Source of the DNA: Trichopria drosophilae
Taxonomy: Eukaryota > Arthropoda > Insecta > Hymenoptera > Diapriidae
Direction: 5' to 3'
DNA length: 64,000 nt
Assembly: GCA_030407085.1 (NCBI GenBank)
Contig: CM059587.1
Location: 95,537,001 to 95,601,000 of the forward strand
Part shown: piece by piece, positions 32,001-40,554 of the stretch
Layout of the letters: every line of letters starts with the position of its first letter
How positions within the stretch are numbered: the first letter of the stretch is position 1
Notes under the pieces: model-generated
Databases searched by the model: none
Seen by the model: only the letters and a program-made list of their open reading frames with translations
Told to the model about the DNA's origin: nothing
Position numbers and translations under genes: made by a program

Positions 32001-35000
32001 AGAAAAATTCAAAATTATTGTCTTTGTTATTACTTTATTTAATCAGTCATATTATGATTTGTTTTACATTCTGTTGCAATTATAATAAATCATATTTAAA
32101 GTTGACAACTGTTACTAAAAAATATCGATTCAACCCAACTAAAAAAATATCAAATATGCACGAACGGTTTTTTGTTGCTTAAATTATTTTTGTACCTTTT
32201 TTTCAACTTTGTTTTCAAAATTCTATTTCTCGACATGAAAAAATCATCGGTACCTCTGGTTAGAGTTAATTTGTACACGGAAAAAATGAAATAGTTGTAA
32301 CTACTAACTAAATAGTAAAATAAGACGCAGTAATTATAACTGAACTTTACTATTTAAATACTAGCCTCGAGAAATTAGATTGTTAAATCTATTACTAAAA
32401 TAGTAAAACCAACTAAACAGCGTAGTTGCATGTACCTAATCTTATAATTTAGATAGTAAAACCAACTATTCATTTTCTCCGTGTATAAAACAAAGTTACA
32501 GATTGTAACAAGTAATTAACTAAGTCTAATTTGAATTTTCAAGTTTTTAATTTAACTCTTTAACTATAGACTACAAAATTTTATTTTGTAGCGGTTAGAA
32601 AACAATATGCCAGTTATGCGTAGTATTGATTAAAAGCAGCAAGTGATAGCAGACAAAATTGATCAGACCTACAACAAATGGCACGAGAAGTCTACTAACT
32701 TGTATAAGAGTACATTAAAATATTCTGCAAATATTTGAGCAAAGTTATATGCAAGAATATTGTATAACAATTTTCCTCGATAAAAATTGAGTAGAACTGT
32801 GAAAGTCGATTTATTTTGTCTCAATTGTTTAGTAGCTTACTTAGTAATGAAAATGTCCGTACCAGTACTAGATCCTATTCTAGTTTTTCAAGGTAAGCCT
32901 ATAAGTAACTTTAAAGAATTAAAGGTCGAAAGTGACGTTGCATTAAATCTAGTCAGTCGTATAATTAGTACACTGTAGGAGGCGTGTTATTAAAGCAATT
33001 AGGGATGACATACAAACGTTTGTTGGAAATATGTCGAACTTTATTCTTCGACTATATCACTCCTAATTTAACAATAATATTATTTCAGCAAATTTCATCT
33101 TACAGTTCTAGAATTGCGTACTTGTTAATCAGAACATTTTATTAAGTACATTTACTCTACTATCGTTTCTTTTGAGAATATAAAACCTCAAAAAAATATT
33201 TTTTGTTCATTTTATAAAATAGTTAATTCAATTAAAATTTAGAAACATATAAATGAACTATCGTTGCAGTAACTATTATTCCACAGAAATAAACACACTA
33301 TAGTTAAAAAGTCATAGTTATTGCAACTAATTAATTTATCAGAAATAACTATTTTAATTCTTTTAGACTACTGAAATTAACTAGTTAATTATAATTGGGT
33401 TTGCTTTCATTTACGAAATTAGTTGGCGCGGTAGTTTAAATAATTGAAACGACTATACAAAATAATAATAATATTGTTTTTGAATTGACTATTTAATGAA
33501 AATCAATAAATAAAATATTTGATTACATATCCAATGATTACTATTTAATTTAGTAAGTTTATTACTGAAGTTTCAGGTTTTTTGTCCTTACAGGAATTTT
33601 TATACTACATTTACAATTTACTATTTTTTACTAGCTAATGGGTCACCTAAAATTTAAAATAATTGGTTTTACTTTTACTAACTAATTCGTTCTATTATTT
33701 CTTCCAGATAGTTAAATCAATTATTCATTTATCTATGTGGTAATTATATGTCACTTTTAAAAAGTTGATCAAATTTATTATTGTCAATTATTCACAAATC
33801 TGCAGAATAAATTCGGGCAATATACACAGTGTTGTTAATACTGATAATAATACAGTACTTTTCATATCAAGGGCGTAAAATAAAGTTTTACGCCTGCAAT
33901 ACGTTCAATATTTTTCGTCCGGAATGTATAAAATTTGAATTTATGCCTCGTGCTTTAAACTGAGAAAAGTAAGGAACTACTATCTCAGCCATGTCATTTT
34001 TCGGGGGCGGAAAATGAGATTTTACGCTCGGGAGGGCGAAAATATTGTTATGAAATCGTAATTTTATATTCTGCGTTTTTTAAATTATGCTTATCTCTCT
34101 TACGTTAATCCGGAAATCAATTAACCTCTTAATTAATAAACTTACGATATGCCCTAGTACTTTTAATATTCATTAAAAAAAAAATTAGTTTTGAAAATTA
34201 TTTATCATTCCTTTTGTTACGCTACAATTAAATAGGATATAATTCTGACAGATATTGAATACAACTGTACAAAATCTGTTGCAAATTCTAAAATGAAAAC
34301 TTTAATTAATAACACTTTAAATTCTAATCATTTCCATTTAAATAAATATGATAATAATAATAAAAATAACATATTCTTGACAGTTCATTTTTAATTTCAA
34401 ATACAGTCAGTATTATATTCGTGGAAAATATTTAAAATGCCGCAAACTTTTTTTTTGCAATAGAGTTATATTCAATTTAGAATATATACACATTTTTGTT
34501 ACATTTTCTTAAAATAACGCTTGAATGCTCTGTTTAAATAAAATCCTACAATAGTGTACATTGTGTACACTTAAATATTCGTGCTACTTCTCATTTGAAA
34601 CTGGAAGATGAAAAGAATGGAAAGAGATAACTTCATTGTGAGCATTTGTAAATGCCGGCTTATATATAGCATCTATTCTGTCGATTTATCACAGAAAACA
34701 TGTATAATACACAGGTCACTGAATGTAAATTACGTTCAAGATTTAAAGATAAGGTGTATTATTAAGGTTCTTGAACTTTGACCCCTTTATACATTATTTT
34801 AATGACTGATATGCAAACCTAGTTCAAATTTGTATTTTTGACGTTTAAAAAATTAATTTGTTGGAGGGCCATTTCACTCTTGACCGATTCCATTTCAAAT
34901 CTGGCAGGGGTAAAATGTTGACACCTCGAAAATTGTTTTTCATGAAATATGTTGTTCTTTAGGACAAATAAGGAGACCCGTATTTTTTTGTTTATTGAAA

Positions 35001-38000
35001 TTTTTTTTCAGAGTTATGCGCAATTTAAAATCAGGAACGAAAATCCGCTAAGTCCAAAAAATAGGGCCTAAAACATTTAAAAAATGGTGTATTTTCTAAA
35101 GTTTTTATCATTTTACTATTATTCCTCATGAATATGACTGAATTATTGGTACATTATTGATATCCACTAATGAAATTGACAAAAATTGAAAAATAACAAA
35201 ATAGCGGCCATTTTTCGAAAAAACTAAAAAGTCAATTTTCTCAAAAACATCATCTTTTCTTCTTCTATTTTTTTTATAGATTACTGGTAATATCAGTCAC
35301 AATATCTGAGTAGTGACATGTGCGCTAAAAGACGCGACTCGGCTGGAGAATTTTTGATTTGTTTTTAATTTAAAGTAGAAATTTTGTCAAGATAGGACAT
35401 ATTTTGTTTTATCTAAATTATTTCAAAAAAGGAATATGTCAAAAACGTGACATGCAATAACCCGACATCTCAAAAAACCGACATTTTCATGACTTTTGAC
35501 GTATCGGTTTCTTTCAAGTAATTTTTCGAATATTGGTGAGTTTTTGAATTGTCAGGTTATTGAAGTGTCAGATTTTTGAGGAGTCGAATTTTTGCACCTC
35601 AGGTTTTTGAGTCAAATTAACAACATAAAGAAAAACGTATGCCGTGAATCGCGTTAAATTTGAAATTAAAAAGTTACTAGTGTATTGAAAAATATTTCAA
35701 AACTTTAGAAAACGCAGCATTTATAAAAAGTTTTATACTCTATTTTTTAAACTTAGCGGATTTTCGTTCATGATTTTAAATTGCGCATAACTCTGAAAAA
35801 AAAAACATAAAAATACGGGTCTCCTTATTTGCCCTAAAGAACAACATATTTCATGGAAAACAATTTTCGAGATGTCAACATTTTACCCCTGCCCGATTTG
35901 AAATGGAATCGGTCTCTTTATAATGAAAATTGCATCATACTTGTGAAAAAATTCCTTTTTGCTTTTTTTATGTGAAATTGCACTGATTTGACTTTCGACT
36001 ATCTTTTTTTTATTCATTAAAAGTGATTTTTACTTTCGTAGCAACACATTTGTCAAGAGAGTAAATTCGTTCTTAAAAAAATTTAGATAATATTATGCAG
36101 TAGTTAACCCGATTTCGTCAAATATTTAGTTTTCAATGACACAGAATTTGCAGTTTTATATCCGTATTTGATTTTCAATTTAAGCAATCTATTTTTAATT
36201 TTATTTAAATATATAAAGAAAACTAATCTTAGTTTAATTTATTATGTATTTAATACTATTTTATCAAATTTTTCTATATATAAATGAAAATAATGATTTC
36301 AATAATGTCAATATTATGATAAATAATGCGAGCAAAGAGTAAAATAAGATAAAATTTGCTCCCTAGAGAGCAAAATAAGTATTTCCCTCACTCGTCGACA
36401 ACCACCTATTTTGCTCCCTAGTTGCACAATGCATTATTCTGATATCGGATAAAGCAAAATGAACGCTGCATTCTTACGATTCGATGCAATATTAATAGAA
36501 ACTGTTACAGCATTCTGTGTGTTTGCGATAAAATAATGTGAAATAACTGTATTATGACTGCTTTTTGAGGGTGCAAAAGAATCGTTTTACGAACCACGTA
36601 CGAAGATTTTTGCTGTTTCATAATTGTTTAAAAATCATTTGAATCCTGAATACAGAAAATAAGACTCCTTGGACGATCTCCAGCTGATGCGGAAAATTTT
36701 ATTTTTAAATGATTGTTAATAATATTATGTCAAGTAAGTATTTATCATTTTTTTAATAGTATAACGTAACCTAACCTAACTTGACACTCTAAATTTGAAT
36801 TAGTAGAAAATTACTAATTTGTAAAAAAAGTGGGTTAGGTACTTTTTCAATTATTAAAAATGTTTTCTAGTAAAACTAATATTTCATTAGTTAAATATTA
36901 TTATTATTATTATTACAAGTTAGTCGAGTCAGTACGAAAAGTATCTTTACATGTGGGCAAAACCATGAAACTTTTGACTTTCGCTACTAACATTTTTTTT
37001 TAATTTGAAGCACATTGTCTTGAGTATATGTAATCAGTTATCCTTTAGGAGTAATAATTCGGACTCGTTACTGATTTTCACAAAACGCCGTTAAAATGAG
37101 GACTTAGTATTGTCTGTTGTATGTAATTTTGTTAAGTAAATGTCAGTAATTTGATTTTGAAGAAACATGGTACTTGAGGGTTTTTGAGATCGGTAATCAT
37201 AAATTCAGCGTCAAAATTTATCATTTCGAAATGGCGGACAAAAAAATGTTACAAGTCATTTGATTTGCATGTAACATGGTATTTGGGGGGTTTTCAGGTT
37301 GCTGATTACGATTCCAACGTCCTAATTTATAATTTCAAAATGGCGGATACAATATGTCCGACAAAAAGTTAATAGTCATTTAATTTTCGCGAAACGTGGT
37401 ATTTGGGAGTTTTTCAGGTTGCTGATGATGAATCCAATATTTTAATTTGTAATTTTAAAATGACCTAATATACTAATTGCATTTTTAAATCCAGCCATAG
37501 GAAAATGTGCGCATTAGAAAACTATTTTCCCGGTAAGAACTGATGCGCAAGAACGTCAACAAAATAATGAAGTAACCCCCTATTTGGGCATTACTAATTA
37601 CTTGATGATAACTACAATGGTTCGTTAATGGAATCTGAATTCGTCGTTAAATGATGAAATTGAATGAGGAAACCCCTTGGAAACCGTATCTTATATGGAA
37701 AATCGGTGTAATATCTCGCGTATTTTCATGTTTAATTTAAATATTAATGTTGAAAAATATGTTTTTTTCATTTTTCCAACTCTGTAATTATGTTACAAAT
37801 ATCATTAAGAGATTTAACACTTTATGACGTATTTTCGATTATTCTAAATCAAAACATTTGTAAATTATTTTCTTGTAAAATATTTGTTTATTTTTTAGAT
37901 AACATTTCATCTTTTGTTTCAGACACAAATTTTAAAAAGGGCCACAATGATTGAACGAAATGTAAATTTGTCTTTACTTTTGATGTCTCCTTAAATCTAT

Positions 38001-40547
38001 AGACCAATCAGAAATTATAGTTACATATATTAAATATTATGGATTAAGTAGAAATTAAATTTTTTTTTAATTATATAGAGTTATAGTGGCCTTTTGATTC
38101 TACATTTCGTCAATATTAACGATTAATGTTTACTTTTAGACAAAGGTAAGCTCCTTTTTCTTCCGTTTGTACAGTATCCATTGTCGTAGCAAATGGAAAC
38201 TGGACAGAAGACTCGTTCATAATAAACGAACCGAATCATCTGCGGCTATAAGAAAATTGCGATCGATAGAAAATACTCGAGCTTACTGGTGTGCTTGCGT
38301 GATTTTTCAATAAATAATTGTGGAAGTACTTCAGGTAAAAGTGTTTGAGACATTTACATACGCTACTTGCACCGGCTGTTGAAAAACTTGCAAACAATCT
38401 TTTAGAAAATCTATGCTTTATTGCTAGAAGGATATGCCAAAATTTGATCAACCCTTTAAATAATGCACTCATAGAAAAGATTTATTTAAATTTAGAAAAT
38501 ATATTGATTACCTACTTTCCTGCATTCTTTGAAACAAACTAAACATTTGTTTAAGTTATAAAAATACTGATTACCAAAAACTGACAGAGTCTCCGAAAAT
38601 CCCCCGAATATAGTTTTTCAAGAACTTTGCTCAAATTTTTACAATTTTGTCCGCCATATTGGATCTGCCATTTTGAATTTCGAACATCGGCTTCTTAATC
38701 AACGACCCCGAAAACCCTCGAGTATTGATTTTTATGAACTTTACTTAAGTTTTCAAAATATTGTCCGCCATTCTGGATCCAGCATAATTAATTTCGAAAA
38801 ATAACAATAATTAAAGCTGCATTAATTTTGATTTTTCTTTTCTGACATTTTCTTAAGTGAAAGTAATCATAATTTTTTGTTGTTGTTGTGTTGTATCCGT
38901 GATTTCCAGTTGTAGTAGTTTAATCTTGTATTTTTGAATAAGTTCTTGATGTTTGTGTGTGTGCAATGGTGTATAAAATTCAGTTCTATGTGTGAATTTA
39001 TTAGAAAAAATATGTTTAGGTAGGAAATTGTTCTTTTTACATCTGAGTAAGAAAATTCTTCTCATTATAGATGCCGCTAATTTGTTGTTAATATTTTTCC
39101 ACTCCTTTAGTAACAATAGAGTCTCCTTTCCATAATTAGATTGTATCCAATTAAAGAAATTCATCTTCGTCTATTATTTATGTAATAATATATCCAATAA
39201 ATAGAATTAATTTTGATTTTTCTTTTCTGACATTTTCTTAAGTGAAAGTAATCATAATTTTATTAAAGCTGCATGCTTAGTATCGAATTCTTCGGAATTG
39301 ATTTAATGACGTGACATTTTTCATTACTAAAAGTATCTACTATAATATTATAAAACCTTAAAATAAAAAAAATAATAGTTTGATCCGGTTTTTTGGTAAT
39401 ATCTTGGCTTCTACTTAAGTTTCGACAACGATATATCAGCCAGTTTTGAAGCTAATTTCAAGCCCTAAAAATTATCTTTAAAACACTTTGACCAAAAATG
39501 AATATTTCTTAGGTTAGAGCCGATGAAAAGACAAAAAAATGCTTATTTTTGCGGTTTTTCGCCTGTAACTCGTTTCCTTCAACAGCTAGTGAATTTTTGC
39601 ATCAAAGAAAGTTGTAGAGCTTAAAAAGAACTACAATTTAACACTCTAAGTTGTTTCGTTTTGATAGAAATTGAGCGAAAAAATAAGAAAGATACCGTTT
39701 TTATTTTTTTTTACTATGGCGCACCATTTTTAAAAAGCTGAAAAAATTTAACCATATAGATTGGCCTAAAATTCATCTTCTTGAATTTTTTCAAGAGGGC
39801 GTTTTTTTTTAAACGCGAGAAAACATGTTTTGAATTTTTTATGAATTTTTTAAAAACTTTCTATAAGGTCAAATTACTTGAAAAAATTTTCGTAGCTACA
39901 CTCTAATATTATTTACACGCATGAATTTTTCTGTAAATATTGCATAGTGAGGCTACGAAATAAAAAATAAAAACTGGGAGTTGAAAATTGTTGAGAATTA
40001 TTATTTTTTCGACATAGAAATGGATAAAATTTAATTCATCTGAATCCCTGCTGGGGCAGATTAGACCTTCTTATCCTGCTAGACCCTTTAATAAAAACGT
40101 ATGTCACATTAAAAATGCAACAAGAAAATGGAATGTTGAGTATAAATAGGAAAATATGACAAAAATAAGAAAACTGGGACTCACTTTAGTGGCGTCTGGG
40201 ACTCAAAGAGTTGCTAAGTACAACTTAAATTGTACATTTTTGAACAATGATTAGGAAGATTGATTTTAAAAAAATGTTTTAGAAAGTGTTTAAGGGAAAA
40301 ATAGAGATTACTTATTTAATTAGTATCAATATAAGAGTAAGATCCATAAGAATCTAAGTTTTGGAAGTAAACAAGAAATATTTTATGAAAAATAAACGTT
40401 ACTTACGAGAACGATTTCACCAACGACGCTTTTTTCTTCGACGGGGAAGAAGAAACGATAGATCCCCTCGCATGTGCAATAAAGAATTTTCAGTAACAAT
40501 AGAAGGACGTCGGCGATCACTAACGCCCCACTGTAGGCCGTCGCCAT
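10984..40547 (-). CDS. SDR16C-type short-chain dehydrogenase/reductase (retinol dehydrogenase 2 / 17-beta-HSD11-like), seven coding exons, complete
   Basis: Joining (minus strand) 40547-40407, 24383-24229, 18451-18274, 14358-14229, 12189-12066, 11669-11544 and 11050-10984 gives a 306-residue protein with every GT/AG junction in phase. It is a classical SDR with the Rossmann motif TGAGHGIG (49-56), Asp74 after strand 2 (VVCWDLN), which favours NAD(H), CDVT (100-103) and NNAG (127-130). The catalytic tetrad is N152, S180, Y193 and K197 (YCASK). YPYMVDTGL follows at 228-236. Residues about 7-26 form one hydrophobic segment, as in ER/lipid-droplet-anchored SDR16C enzymes that oxidise retinol, steroids or related lipids. 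The exact substrate cannot be read from sequence. Length agrees with the family's usual 300-310. Introns range from 0.4 to 16 kb and are stuffed with mobile elements. Confidence 0.94.
11544..11669 (-). CDS. SDR coding exon 6 (residues 243-284 and part of 285)
   Basis: The acceptor is ATATTTCAG|GTTTTC and the donor CCTCAG|GTACTC. It encodes SSLMALVPPQETAAEIVKAQ and then PNYWLCINNVL. If translation ran past the donor it would stop at 11468, but the spliced version joins a better-matching C-terminus, so read-through is rejected. Confidence 0.9.
12066..12189 (-). CDS. SDR coding exon 5 (residues 202-243)
   Basis: The acceptor is TTTTCTATAG|GCATG and the donor ATACG|GTACGC. It encodes GMMEALNEELR and the post-catalytic TTIYPYMVDTGLCKKPKI. 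The YPYMVDTG motif is characteristic of the SDR16C/17-beta-HSD11 branch. Confidence 0.92.
12239..13195. mobile_element. Long inverted-repeat element (AGGTTATGTAC family), copy 2
   Basis: The left arm (12239-12395) and the right arm (about 13060-13195) share TTGGGAA ends, ATTTGAGGTTATGTAC and GAGTACATAACCTC words with the copy at 6892-8136. It sits in SDR intron 4, only 50 bp upstream of exon 5. No ORF of interest. Confidence 0.6.
13209..14182. repeat. Large palindrome, arms about 365 bp, spacer about 245 bp
   Basis: 13209-13573 is nearly the complement of 13818-14182. Shared stretches include AATAAGGTTCTCCACGTCTG, CATGAAATATTG/CAATATTTCATG, and TTAATTAACTCATAATTACG. The spacer holds a small ORF (13614-13829) with no recognisable domain. 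It lies wholly in SDR intron 4, adjacent to exon 4. It is probably a foldback transposable element; I did not find a clear target duplication. Confidence 0.8.
14229..14358 (-). CDS. SDR coding exon 4 (residues 159-201 and part of 202)
   Basis: The acceptor is TTTTGTGTAG|ACGCTG and the donor AGAG|GTATAC. It carries ALSSMAG with S180 and PYCASKF with Y193 and K197. The Ser-Tyr spacing of 13 is typical of SDRs. A very large palindrome begins 46 bp beyond the donor. Confidence 0.93.
14796..15352. mobile_element. Foldback element with GGTAGAAATT ends
   Basis: CGTGGTAGAAATTCC at the left pairs with AATTTCTACCAGG at the right. The interior is made of inverted TTGGACAATTATTG-like words, including the pair CAAGAATTAGACAATTTTG / AAAATTGTCCAATTCTTG near 15203-15275. 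The ORFs on both strands here are mirror images of the palindrome. Confidence 0.6.
16114..16136. repeat. Perfect 11-bp palindrome GCCGTAAAATC with 1-base centre
   Basis: GCCGTAAAATC-G-GATTTTACGGC. Related words (GATTTTATGGC, TTTTACGG) recur through 15920-16160, and a similar pair, GGGCGTAAAAT / AGTTTTACGCC, occurs near 33870-33895. It looks like part of a diverged foldback repeat. Confidence 0.5.
16841..17871. mobile_element. TIR element, about 1 kb, with TAGGTAAATCCACAGAACTT ends
   Basis: TAGGTAAATCCACAGAACTT plus TT at the left mirrors AAAAGTTCTGTGGATTTGCC plus TA at the right, with one mismatch over 22 bp. Interior 17280-17480 has a less AT-rich patch that could encode KGNKLARETG-like residues with stops, perhaps a decayed transposase helix-turn-helix; that is speculative. 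It lies within SDR intron 3. Confidence 0.65.
17630..17688. mobile_element. Right end of a truncated TTAA-type element
   Basis: GGATACCAGTGAAACGG abuts TTAA (17689-17692) and matches the right end of the complete 5327-6040 element (TACCAGTGAAGTGG|TTAA). No left end was found. The left limit given is approximate. Confidence 0.4.
18274..18451 (-). CDS. SDR coding exon 3 (residues 99-158)
   Basis: The acceptor is CATTACAG|ATGCG and the donor TTTTGG|GTTTGT. It contains CDVT, ILVNNAGIMP and the helix with catalytic Asn152 (DVNVMAHFW). The apparent ATG-initiated ORF here is an internal piece and not a separate gene. Confidence 0.93.
19530..19710 (+). repeat. 96-bp tandem duplication
   Basis: CTAAGGACACCCATCACA, then AAACAGTCCTG, then GGCAAAGAGTTTCCACCTCA, occurs twice 96 bp apart (AAGGACACCC at 19547 and 19643). 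It lies in the left flank of the outer nested element. Confidence 0.8.
20108..20416 (+). pseudogene. Truncated N-terminus of a transposase-like ORF (possibly Mutator-like)
   Basis: The ORF has 102 codons from ATG at 20108 and opens with basic residues (SRKWCYWKGKRVTEKVLLKR), then a charged helix, then KLEGRRIVHLKALANI. The GRRIV.LK.L pattern resembles the start of animal Mutator-like (MULE) transposases; this is by-eye recognition and not certain. After it the frame turns into low-complexity Ile/Tyr-rich sequence and stops, so the catalytic domain is missing. The frame extends upstream to 20003 without an ATG. Confidence 0.35.
21123..21487. mobile_element. Fourth-level MITE with a G/C homopolymer stem
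   Basis: TTTTTCCTATTATAGTGCGC followed by AAAGTTCGA mirrors TCGAACTTTGCGCACTTAAT followed by AGGAAAAA. Near 21377-21411 it holds a run of 7 G, then CTCTG, then 12 C, then GAA and another C run, an extreme composition shift that can form a hairpin. Confidence 0.65.
22215..23085. other. AT-rich interior of the nested cluster without a recognisable gene
   Basis: No ORF or domain was recognised. A short hairpin AAAACGGGC-GTTTTTT-GCCCGTTTT occurs at about 22889-22914. The stretch belongs to the 19742-23361 element. Confidence 0.5.
23101..23260 (+). repeat. 20-bp minisatellite, eight units
   Basis: Eight consecutive 20-bp units of the form TAAATTTAATAAAANTTCYT with no length variation over 160 bp. 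The last two units read AACAT in place of AAAAG. The same word appears in the left terminus of the enclosing element (GAAATTTAATAAAAAAG). Confidence 0.9.
24229..24383 (-). CDS. SDR coding exon 2 (residues 48-98 and part of 99)
   Basis: The acceptor is TTTGACAG|GTTACT and the donor TATAA|GTAAGT. The exon encodes VTGAGHGIGKELALKYGS and GATVVCWDLN: the nucleotide-binding loop and the Asp that binds the adenosine ribose of NAD. Confidence 0.93.
24994..25290. mobile_element. Left end of a truncated TTAA-type element with one ATGGCGG-family module
   Basis: TTAA (24990-24993) followed by CCTTTGCGGTAG looks like the CCY terminus seen in the complete elements. At 25205-25285 is one module unit (TTTGAATTTTCAAAATC, then AATCAGCGACCCC). 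No right end was found. Confidence 0.4.
25383..26240. mobile_element. Truncated TTAA-type element
   Basis: TTAA (25379-25382) is followed by CCCATTAACGACCAAATG, closely related to the CCCATTGACGCCCAAAG terminus of the complete element at 28648-29548. Internal CAATATGGCGGTCCCCAAAA matches the module words. The right end was not identified; the end coordinate is approximate. Confidence 0.4.
26451..26721. mobile_element. TA-flanked TIR element, copy 2 of the 693-947 family
   Basis: It matches copy 1 along most of its length (shared GTTATATTTACCAAAAGAAG, GGGGAGCGCCGCTTC and GCTGGGACGTAA/GTTGGGACGTAA). The right end is ...ACTCTACTG|TA. It contains the palindrome TGACGTCA at 26577-26584, where copy 1 has TGACGTCG. 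The - strand ORF over it is not a gene. Confidence 0.7.
26722..28640. other. AT-rich intron sequence, no gene seen
   Basis: This lies in SDR intron 1 (coding exons 1 to 2). Several short ORFs on both strands show low-complexity Ile/Phe/Leu-rich translations with no domain. No clear inverted repeat was recognised by eye. Confidence 0.5.
28648..29548. mobile_element. Complete TTAA-flanked foldback element (piggyBac-type MITE), 901 bp
   Basis: Exact TTAA at 28644-28647 and 29549-29552 flank CCCATTGACGCCCAAAGCAC and its complement GTGCTTTGGGCGTTAATGGG. The arms are about 220 bp and include TATTTCGTATCAAAATC, TCCTACTATTTT.GAGGTCGC and CATCAGGAATTC. The interior AT-rich ORFs are not recognisable proteins. 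Confidence 0.8.
30463..30691. mobile_element. Hairpin MITE, about 229 bp
   Basis: GGTACATACCTCGACAGCAA at the left mirrors TTGCTGTTTGGGTAGTACAT at the right. Both arms go on with AAAAGAGTT and GTGCTCTAAAA. The centre includes a second inverted pair around TGAGATGTCATTATGAGATC. Confidence 0.65.
31492..32012 (-). pseudogene. 5'-truncated RTE/I/jockey-like LINE: reverse-transcriptase C-terminus plus (TAAA)n tail
   Basis: The - strand frame 32012-31695 reads SDVCLLYKIVNGLIFCPEL, then RSNRLFLPQVHRTEYGLN, then SPVNRLIKLGNS. This is the standard C-terminal region after the thumb of insect LINE reverse transcriptases (LLYKI.NG...P..RTNYG.NSP..R). Downstream on the same strand comes GGCAGTAATGCCCGTTTTTG and then TTAATAAATAAATAAATAAA, the TAAA-repeat tail typical of I/RTE/jockey-like elements. 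No RT catalytic block is present, so it is a 5'-truncated dead copy in an SDR intron. Confidence 0.7.
32274..32485. mobile_element. Hairpin MITE with TACACGGA ends
   Basis: TACACGGAAAAAATGAAATA at the left mirrors ACTATTCATTTTCTCCGTGT at the right. The interior repeats ACTAACTA/TAGTTAGT-type words. The neighbouring 33230-33740 is rich in the same TAGTTA words and may be a diverged relative. Confidence 0.65.
33740..34877. other. AT-rich intron sequence with diverged TTTTACG palindromic words
   Basis: GGGCGTAAAATAAAGTTTTA plus CGCC near 33870-33895 and GAAAATGAGATTTTACGC near 34009-34027 are short palindromic words resembling 16114-16136. No gene is seen. Confidence 0.45.
34878..35916. mobile_element. 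Foldback element with arms of about 180 bp
   Basis: 34878-35062 is nearly the complement of 35750-35916. Shared words include GACCGATTCCATTTCAAATC, CAGGGGTAAAATGTTGACA, AAATAAGGAGACCCGTATTT and GAGTTATGCGCAATTTAAAA. The loop holds repeated CCGACAT and GTCAGATTTTTGAG words (35455-35620). Confidence 0.75.
37165..37480 (+). repeat. Array of ATGGCGG modules, about three units
   Basis: Units of about 110-125 bp each contain GGTTTTCAGGTTGCTGATTA, then an AATTTATAATTTCAAAATGG block and GGCGGACAAAA or GCGGATACAATATG. They have the + strand orientation, like 3905-4110. The short ORF across it is a by-product. Confidence 0.7.
38590..38800 (-). repeat. Two inverted-orientation ATGGCGG modules
   Basis: GTCCGCCATATTGGATCTGC, then CATTTTGAATTTCGAA, then AATCAACGACCCCGAAAACC. 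A second unit follows about 120 bp later with GTCCGCCATTCTGGATCC. It abuts the target site of the Penelope-like insertion. Confidence 0.65.
38823..39261 (-). mobile_element. Compact Penelope-like insertion with direct terminal repeats and 13-bp target duplication
   Basis: Identical 54-bp direct repeats form the ends (38823-38876 and 39208-39261). A 13-bp duplication ATTAAAGCTGCAT flanks them exactly (38810-38822 and 39262-39274). The - strand ORF between them (39164-38853) includes NKLAASIMRRIFLLRCKKNN and FLPKHI, resembling the region just before the RT domain of Penelope-like elements. Direct terminal repeats and variable-length duplications are also Penelope traits. The RT and GIY-YIG parts are absent. 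The structure is certain from sequence; the family call is tentative. Confidence 0.6.
39280..40400. other. AT-rich intron sequence before SDR exon 1, no gene seen
   Basis: No recognisable ORF. A less AT-rich stretch at 39530-39620 (GTTTTTCGCCTGTAACTCG) may be one arm of a foldback whose partner I did not find. Confidence 0.4.
40407..40547 (-). CDS. SDR coding exon 1 (residues 1-47)
   Basis: ATG at 40547 lies 7 bases after an acceptor (TTTCAG|GTCAATC), so an untranslated exon must lie upstream. The exon encodes the hydrophobic anchor (ALVIADVLLLLLKILYC), then FFFPVEEKSVVGEIVL, and ends CTC|GTAAGT in phase 0. The next exon supplies the Rossmann loop. Confidence 0.92.
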
Positions 40548-40554
40548 GATTGAC

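Noticed and set aside
36765..36782. CCTAACCTAAC near 36770 as a second telomere array
   Set aside because: Only two or three units; too short to mean anything beyond chance or a common AT-genome word.
38236..38542. Overlapping ORFs on both strands
   Set aside because: No domain recognised. Sense and antisense peptides are equally plausible, so no coding call is made.
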